Shown: positions 7,117 through 10,414 of the stretch, one piece after another
How positions within the stretch are numbered: the first letter of the stretch is position 1
How the letters are laid out: the number at the start of each line of letters is the position of its first letter
NCBI GenBank assembly: GCA_030600745.1
Contig: JAUVLL010000078.1
Location: forward strand, 1 to 10,414
Direction: 5' to 3'
DNA: 10,414 bases
Origin: Spirochaetaceae bacterium
GTDB lineage: Bacteria; Spirochaetota; Spirochaetia; B11-G9
Position numbers and translations under genes: made by a program
Notes under the pieces: model-generated
The model's database searches: none
The model's input: the letters and a program-made list of their open reading frames with translations, nothing else
Told to the model about the DNA's origin: nothing

Positions 7117-7677
7117 ATGAATAATAAAGTTGTCTTAATGGATAGGAAAAAATTACTGGAAATTTTCCAATATCTGAACGAGAGATTAAAAGAAAATAAA
7201 GTACAGTTGGAGATTACTATATACGGAGGTTCTGTTATGACAATGGTCTATGACAACCGACCGGCTACCAGAGATATTGACTGCATACTAAATGGTCTAA
7301 ATGATAAAATTCTTAACAGAATTCTTGAAATGACCAGGTTTGCCTTTAATCTGACTGGAAATTGGATAAACGAAGATATTAAAGAACCGTTAAAGTATCT
7401 ACTTAAAGAGGATAAGGAAACCTACAGGGTTTACTCCAATTTAAAAATCCTGAAACCAAAGGCAGAACAGATGCTGGCGATGAAAATTCTGGCATCCAGA
7501 GTAGAGCCTTCCAAAGACTTTGTTGATGCTTTTATGCTATGTAAAGAACTAAATATTAGAACAAAAGAAAATCTACTTGAAACAATTTCAAATTATATCC
7601 CCAAATCTCTTCTGGGAGAAAGGCAGCAAAGTTTTATCAAATATCTTGCTAAGGATCTTGGGTATGATTGGGAATAG
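7117..7677 (+). CDS. DUF6036-type nucleotidyltransferase
   Basis: A 186-residue cytoplasmic protein with the nucleotidyltransferase-fold signature of the DUF6036 family. YGGSVMTMVYD (36-46) leads into RPATRDIDCIL (48-58), supplying the GGS loop and the metal-binding D53/D55 pair. The segment KAEQMLAMKILASR (115-128) with DFVDAFML (134-141) resembles the helical substrate-side region of AbiEii/MNT-like enzymes. The first two thirds are the most recognisable. Members are assumed to transfer nucleotides to a protein or RNA, but the substrate of this one is unknown. The start ATG has GGGAGAG six bases upstream; M8 at 7138 is an alternative with no good binding site. The last 14 nt overlap the next gene, so the pair is a translationally coupled cassette. 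Flanking vapC debris suggests a toxin-antitoxin-rich neighbourhood, which makes a role in a toxin-antitoxin or defence system a reasonable guess only. Confidence 0.75.
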   Translation: MNNKVVLMDRKKLLEIFQYLNERLKENKVQLEITIYGGSVMTMVYDNRPATRDIDCILNGLNDKILNRILEMTRFAFNLTGNWINEDIKEPLKYLLKEDKETYRVYSNLKILKPKAEQMLAMKILASRVEPSKDFVDAFMLCKELNIRTKENLLETISNYIPKSLLGERQQSFIKYLAKDLGYDWE

Positions 7678-8044
7678 AATTTTATTTGATCTGTACAATT
7701 ATAGCGATGAAGATACGGCTTTCAATCAGCTGTTGGAATTTTTAAATTTTAAGGATAAAGTATTTATTAACAGCCTAAACAAGGAAGCTGTGGAACTGAA
7801 TAGAGCTAATAAGGATGAAATTGTATTCCTAACAAAGGTATCGGCATTGATAGACTTCTACATGCAGTTGCACAAACTTAAAATTCCCGATTGGATTAGA
7901 GATAAAAGGCTAAATTTCGATAAGCCTTTTTATTACTCAAAACGGATAGAAGACATAGATAAGCTGAAATTGATAATAAGCAATCCGGCTCCTTTCAGGA
8001 TCAGAAATGTTTATTTTGATCTTGAAAGTATAAAAAGGGTCTAA
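7664..8044 (+). CDS. small conserved partner of the DUF6036 nucleotidyltransferase
   Basis: Taken from ATG 7664, this is a 126-residue protein rich in charged residues and likely mostly helical, with no signal or membrane segment. The ATG is preferred because AAGGAT (7650-7655) lies eight bases before it, and because a longer version from 7577 would lie almost wholly over the preceding gene. Two motifs look conserved in partners of such nucleotidyltransferases, as I recall them: IPDWIRDKRLNFDKPFYYSKR (74-94) and the terminal PAPFRIRNVYF...IKRV (108-126). I do not recognise a named family. Its start overlaps the end of the nucleotidyltransferase gene by 14 nt, which implies stoichiometric or coupled expression. 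It could be the antitoxin-like or targeting subunit of the pair; that is inference from layout alone. Confidence 0.6.
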   Translation: MIGNRILFDLYNYSDEDTAFNQLLEFLNFKDKVFINSLNKEAVELNRANKDEIVFLTKVSALIDFYMQLHKLKIPDWIRDKRLNFDKPFYYSKRIEDIDKLKLIISNPAPFRIRNVYFDLESIKRV

Positions 8045-8065
8045 GGGCGTTCCTCCTGAGTCTAT

Positions 8066-8104
8066 TAACTCCCCTGGATGAATTTCTGTTAAAACCGGGA
8101 GTTA
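8066..8104. repeat. 8-bp perfect inverted repeat after the cassette
   Basis: TAACTCCC (8066-8073) and GGGAGTTA (8097-8104) are perfect inverse complements separated by 23 nt. They lie between the convergent cassette and araC genes, where a terminator would be expected. The loop is long and there is no following T run on either strand, so it is a poor intrinsic terminator. The right arm also codes for the PGV of the vapC fragment, so the symmetry may be coincidental. Confidence 0.35.
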
Positions 8105-8151
8105 CAATTATCGGGATAAACAAAGAAACAGCATTCAGGTATGGGTTTTAG
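8074..8151 (+). pseudogene. vapC: vapC (PIN-domain toxin) middle fragment
   Basis: In the first forward frame the translation from 8074 reads LDEFLLKPGVTIIGI, then NKETAFRYGF, and stops at TAG 8149-8151. In VapC toxins of the class whose C-terminus reads IPTNDxWIAA, this is the segment immediately before that helix: LDEFLxxPGVxxxxIxxETAxRYxxIxxxLRxxG. It therefore supplies, almost to the residue, the part missing in front of the fragment at 6888-7025 (RYGF, then about three residues, then LLRKQG). The first 60 or so residues of the toxin are absent. The frame is open upstream to 8041 and beyond, but recognisable similarity begins at 8074. The fragment ends at the araC stop codon. The short length makes this a motif-level call. 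Confidence 0.55.
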
Positions 8152-8978
8152 ATTACTAATTTTATATTTTCAGTTTTATTGTTTACATAGTTTTTCCTGT
8201 AAACAGTAGGTGCAAACCCCGTATACTGCTTAAAAACTCTCGAAAAATGAAATTCACTGTAAAAGTTCAACTTCTCAGCAATTGAATGTACCGGCAAACC
8301 TGTGTCCGTCAGCATGTATGTTGCAGCTTCAATCTTTAATTTTGTGAAGTACTTCATTGGTGTTATTTTCATTTTTCTTTTAAATAATCTGATAAAATAG
8401 GAATCAGTAAGATTGAGCTTCGAAGTAATATCCTCTAACGTCAGATCCTTTGAGATATTGTTTTGCATAATTTTAAGTGACTTTTCGATATGAACACTAC
8501 TGGATTCGTTAAAATGAAAATTTCTCTTTTCTACTAAGGTATATAAAAAAGAGATCAACTGGTGGGAAGCTGATTTCTGCAGATTACTATTGTGGGATAG
8601 TCCTTTCTCTTTTAATTCCTCAAAGAAAAACCGGTAGCTTGTACCTATATCATAATTCTGTTTAATCAGCATCTCCTGTGTAATAAGTCGCCCAATTTCA
8701 CCATCTTCTGATGAGAGTTTAATAAGAACGGCATAGTAGCTTAAAGGTTTGTAATTATCATTAGTAGTGATTATGGAATGATTGCACTCGGGTGAAGTAA
8801 TAAAGAATGATCCGGGGGTGATTATATATATGTTTTTGTTGTTCAGGAATTTGCCTGAACCCTGGATAAAATAATGGATCTCATACTCATCTGATTCATG
8901 GTGGTGGAATCTACCATGCCATTTCTTCTCTTTTGTATCTTTCATCTGATAGACAAAGACAACATCATTAAATTCCAT
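8148..8978 (-). CDS. AraC-family transcriptional regulator with N-terminal cupin domain
   Basis: A 276-residue regulator of usual AraC length. The N-terminal half (about 20-90) is a cupin-type sensor domain, with HHHESDEYEIHYFIQGSGKF (25-44) giving the His-rich and Glu positions of the barrel and ITPGSFFITSPECNH (53-67) after it. The C-terminal half has two helix-turn-helix units: LTLEDITSKLNLTDSYFIRLFKR (179-201), and PVHSIAEKLNFYSEFHFSRVFKQYTGFAPTVYRK (229-262), the classical AraC/XylS signature. The gene is divergent from xylulokinase with a shared 102-bp intergenic region. It is thus most likely the pentose- or polyol-responsive regulator of that operon and probably of itself. ATG 8978 is the only plausible start; GAGTG at 8985-8989 (minus strand) is a modest ribosome binding site. 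Its stop overlaps the end of the vapC fragment by one base. Confidence 0.9.
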   Translation of the reverse strand: MEFNDVVFVYQMKDTKEKKWHGRFHHHESDEYEIHYFIQGSGKFLNNKNIYIITPGSFFITSPECNHSIITTNDNYKPLSYYAVLIKLSSEDGEIGRLITQEMLIKQNYDIGTSYRFFFEELKEKGLSHNSNLQKSASHQLISFLYTLVEKRNFHFNESSSVHIEKSLKIMQNNISKDLTLEDITSKLNLTDSYFIRLFKRKMKITPMKYFTKLKIEAATYMLTDTGLPVHSIAEKLNFYSEFHFSRVFKQYTGFAPTVYRKNYVNNKTENIKLVI

Positions 8979-8997
8979 AACTTACACTCATAAGTCA

Positions 8998-9027
8998 ATA
9001 ATATGCATGTAAAAACAGTTTTGTCCA
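8998..9027 (-). promoter_or_regulatory. candidate promoter of the araC-type gene
   Basis: Read on the minus strand, TGGACA (9027-9022; 5 of 6 matches to TTGACA) is separated by 18 bp from TATTAT (9003-8998; 5 of 6 matches to TATAAT). Transcription would start near 8991, leaving a leader of about a dozen bases. The spacer contains the palindrome ATGCAT (9003-9008 overlapping the -10), a possible operator site. Confidence 0.45.
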
Positions 9028-9060
9028 TTGGGAAAAGATTTATTTGGAGTAAAAATAATT
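9028..9060 (+). promoter_or_regulatory. candidate promoter of xylulokinase and AraC control region
   Basis: TTGGGA (9028-9033) and TAAAAA (9050-9055) are 16 bp apart and could be a weak, activator-dependent promoter reading toward xylulokinase. It lies directly beside the opposing candidate promoter. A poor match with an adjacent AraC-family gene is the pattern expected for an activated promoter. The AraC binding half-sites cannot be defined from one copy. Confidence 0.3.
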
Positions 9061-9080
9061 ACCATGCAGGAGGTAAGAGT

Positions 9081-10414
9081 ATGAAGACAGTAATAGGTAT
9101 TGATAATGGAACACAGAGCACTAAAGTTGTGTTCTATGATTTTGAGAATAAGGGAATCGTTGCATCTGCATCAGCACCCCATGATCTGATCAGTGCCGGT
9201 GACGGCACGAGTGAACAAAAGGCTGAATGGTGGATTGAGGCTCTTGAAGAGTGTTTTAGTGAGATTGATCCTGAGATTAAAAAAACAGCAATTGCACTTG
9301 GTGTTTCCGGGCAGCAGCATGGATTTGTCCCTTTGGATAAGGATGGAAAGGTTCTCTACAATGTTAAACTGTGGTGTGATACCTCTACTGCATTTGAATG
9401 TGATGAAATTGAAGATAACTATGGTAATACTGAACTATTGCTTAAGGATGTAGGTAATAGAATTCTCCCTGGATACACTGCATCTAAAATTATGTGGCTG
9501 AAAAAAAATCATCCCGATCTTTACACTCAAATGGAACATATTCTGCTGCCTCATGACTATATCAACTTTTATCTTACTGGAAAGTACACTATGGAGTATG
9601 GGGATGCCTCAGGAACAGGCTTTTTAAATATTAAAAATCGCAAATGGGATATGGATGTTATCAATGCCATAGATTCTAAGCGGGATTTATCCATATGTCT
9701 CCCTTCTTTAATTGAAGCCCATGAAACAGCAGGTTCTATAAGTAAGGAAGTTTCAGACAAACTAGGTATTCCTGTTGGAATAATTGTTTCCTCCGGAGGC
9801 GGTGATAACATGATGGGAGCCATTGGAACAGGTGCAACTGATACTGGTGTCATAACCATGAGCCTGGGAACCTCAGGGACTATTTACGGTTATTCGGATA
9901 AACCTGTTATTGATAATAAAGGAAATCTTGCTGCATTCTGCTCATCCACAGGTGGATGGCTCCCTTTACTTTGCACAATGAACTGTACAGTAGCAACTGA
10001 ACTTATGCGCACTCTCTTTGAGTATGGAGTAAAGGAATTTGATGAAATCGCATTAAAGGCGCCGGCAGGTAGTCAGGGGATTATTACATTACCGTTTTTT
10101 AATGGGGAACGTACACCAAACCTGCCGAATGGAAAGGGATGTATTGTTGGCATGCATATGATAAATGTCAGTAAAGAAAATATCTTCAGATCCTCTTTAG
10201 AGTCCGCAATCTTTGGTATGCGACTGGGACTGGATTCTTTTAAAGATCCTGGCTTCAAGGTAAAAGAAGTAAGATTAATTGGTGGCGGATCAAAGTCTGC
10301 TGTCTGGAGGCAAATAGCTGCCGATATACTGAACACGCCGATTGTTGTTCCCCTCCAGAAAGAAGCTGCAGTCCTTGGAAGTGCTGTTCAGGCGTTGTGG
10401 GCAGTGGATCATTC
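9081..10414 (+). CDS. xylB: xylulokinase (FGGY family), 3' end beyond the window
   Basis: Xylulokinase phosphorylates D-xylulose with ATP to D-xylulose 5-phosphate, feeding the pentose phosphate pathway. The window holds 444 codons of about 500, with no stop before the edge. Motifs in order are: phosphate-binding IDNGTQSTK (7-15); SGQQHG (76-81), typical of xylulokinases within the FGGY group; WCD (98-100); SGGGDNMMGAIGTGA (238-252) with the expected catalytic Asp242; SLGTSGT (261-267); NGERTPN (341-347); and the adenosine-site GGGSKSAVWRQIAAD (401-415). Both FGGY domains are intact apart from the missing C-terminus. ATG 9081 is fixed by an excellent AGGAGGT (9068-9074) six bases upstream. 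The divergent AraC regulator and strong ribosome binding site fit an inducible sugar operon whose isomerase or transporter genes are probably downstream. Another pentulose kinase (for example ribulokinase) is less likely given SGQQHG. Confidence 0.93.
   Translation, partial: MKTVIGIDNGTQSTKVVFYDFENKGIVASASAPHDLISAGDGTSEQKAEWWIEALEECFSEIDPEIKKTAIALGVSGQQHGFVPLDKDGKVLYNVKLWCDTSTAFECDEIEDNYGNTELLLKDVGNRILPGYTASKIMWLKKNHPDLYTQMEHILLPHDYINFYLTGKYTMEYGDASGTGFLNIKNRKWDMDVINAIDSKRDLSICLPSLIEAHETAGSISKEVSDKLGIPVGIIVSSGGGDNMMGAIGTGATDTGVITMSLGTSGTIYGYSDKPVIDNKGNLAAFCSSTGGWLPLLCTMNCTVATELMRTLFEYGVKEFDEIALKAPAGSQGIITLPFFNGERTPNLPNGKGCIVGMHMINVSKENIFRSSLESAIFGMRLGLDSFKDPGFKVKEVRLIGGGSKSAVWRQIAADILNTPIVVPLQKEAAVLGSAVQALWAVDH

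Noticed and set aside
7577..7663. Longer start (7577) for the small partner protein
   Set aside because: It would overlap the nucleotidyltransferase gene by about 100 nt, and the added residues look like a shifted reading of that gene. ATG 7664 has a suitable ribosome binding site.
8066..8104. Inverted repeat after the cassette considered as an integron attC site or cassette boundary
   Set aside because: The arms do not contain the RYYYAAC/GTTRRRY core pair, and the right arm lies inside coding-like vapC sequence. It is kept only as a plain inverted repeat.
9193..9859. Open frames at 9193-9453 (plus) and 9569-9859 (minus) within the xylulokinase gene
   Set aside because: Xylulokinase motifs run continuously through both stretches in the 9081 frame, so these are shadows.
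1..10414. CRISPR arrays, tRNA or rRNA genes and insertion-sequence transposases
   Set aside because: No regularly spaced repeats, no cloverleaf-like sequence and no transposase motifs were seen by eye on either strand.

Overview
The window is AT-rich and gene-dense (about 37% GC by eye). It comes from a double-membraned, Gram-negative-type bacterium: it encodes a predicted outer-membrane beta-barrel protein, a LolA-fold periplasmic protein and an RND-type inner-membrane protein. The gene content and style (an MMPL/LolA-like/barrel trio, an MsrA-MsrB fusion, a YbdG-type MscS channel, an AraC/xylulokinase pair) would fit a free-living or host-associated spirochaete. That assignment is inference only; no phylogenetic marker gene is present.

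Left part (1-5154): a promoter-like sequence precedes a tightly spaced plus-strand operon. It runs from an MMPL/RND-family transporter (101-2290) to an outer-membrane lipoprotein-sorting (LolA-like) protein (2293-3069) and a C-terminally aromatic outer-membrane barrel (3076-4371). Together these look like a three-component route for moving a lipid or other hydrophobic compound from the inner to the outer membrane. Only 23 nt later comes methionine sulfoxide reductase A (4395-4991). It was evidently once an MsrA-MsrB fusion: most of the MsrB half is deleted and the remaining C-terminal third is out of frame (4972-5154). A GC-rich stretch of about 44 nt lies at the break.

Middle part (5191-6886): a stand-alone response-regulator receiver domain is followed by a YbdG-family mechanosensitive channel, 25 nt apart and probably co-transcribed.

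Accessory island (6887-8151): between the 3' ends of two ordinary convergent genes (the channel and the AraC regulator) sits a two-gene overlapping cassette, a DUF6036-type nucleotidyltransferase (7117-7677) and a small conserved partner (7664-8044). A broken vapC (PIN-domain toxin) piece flanks it on each side. The C-terminal piece lies upstream and the preceding, middle piece lies downstream, so the vapC sequence is permuted around the cassette. None of this was apparent from simple gene finding, and it is the most unusual structure in the window.

Right part (8148-10414): an AraC-family regulator on the minus strand is divergent from xylulokinase (9081 to beyond the window end). The 102-bp intergenic region carries promoter-like sequences for both directions, which suggests that this AraC protein controls a pentose catabolic operon continuing past the window.
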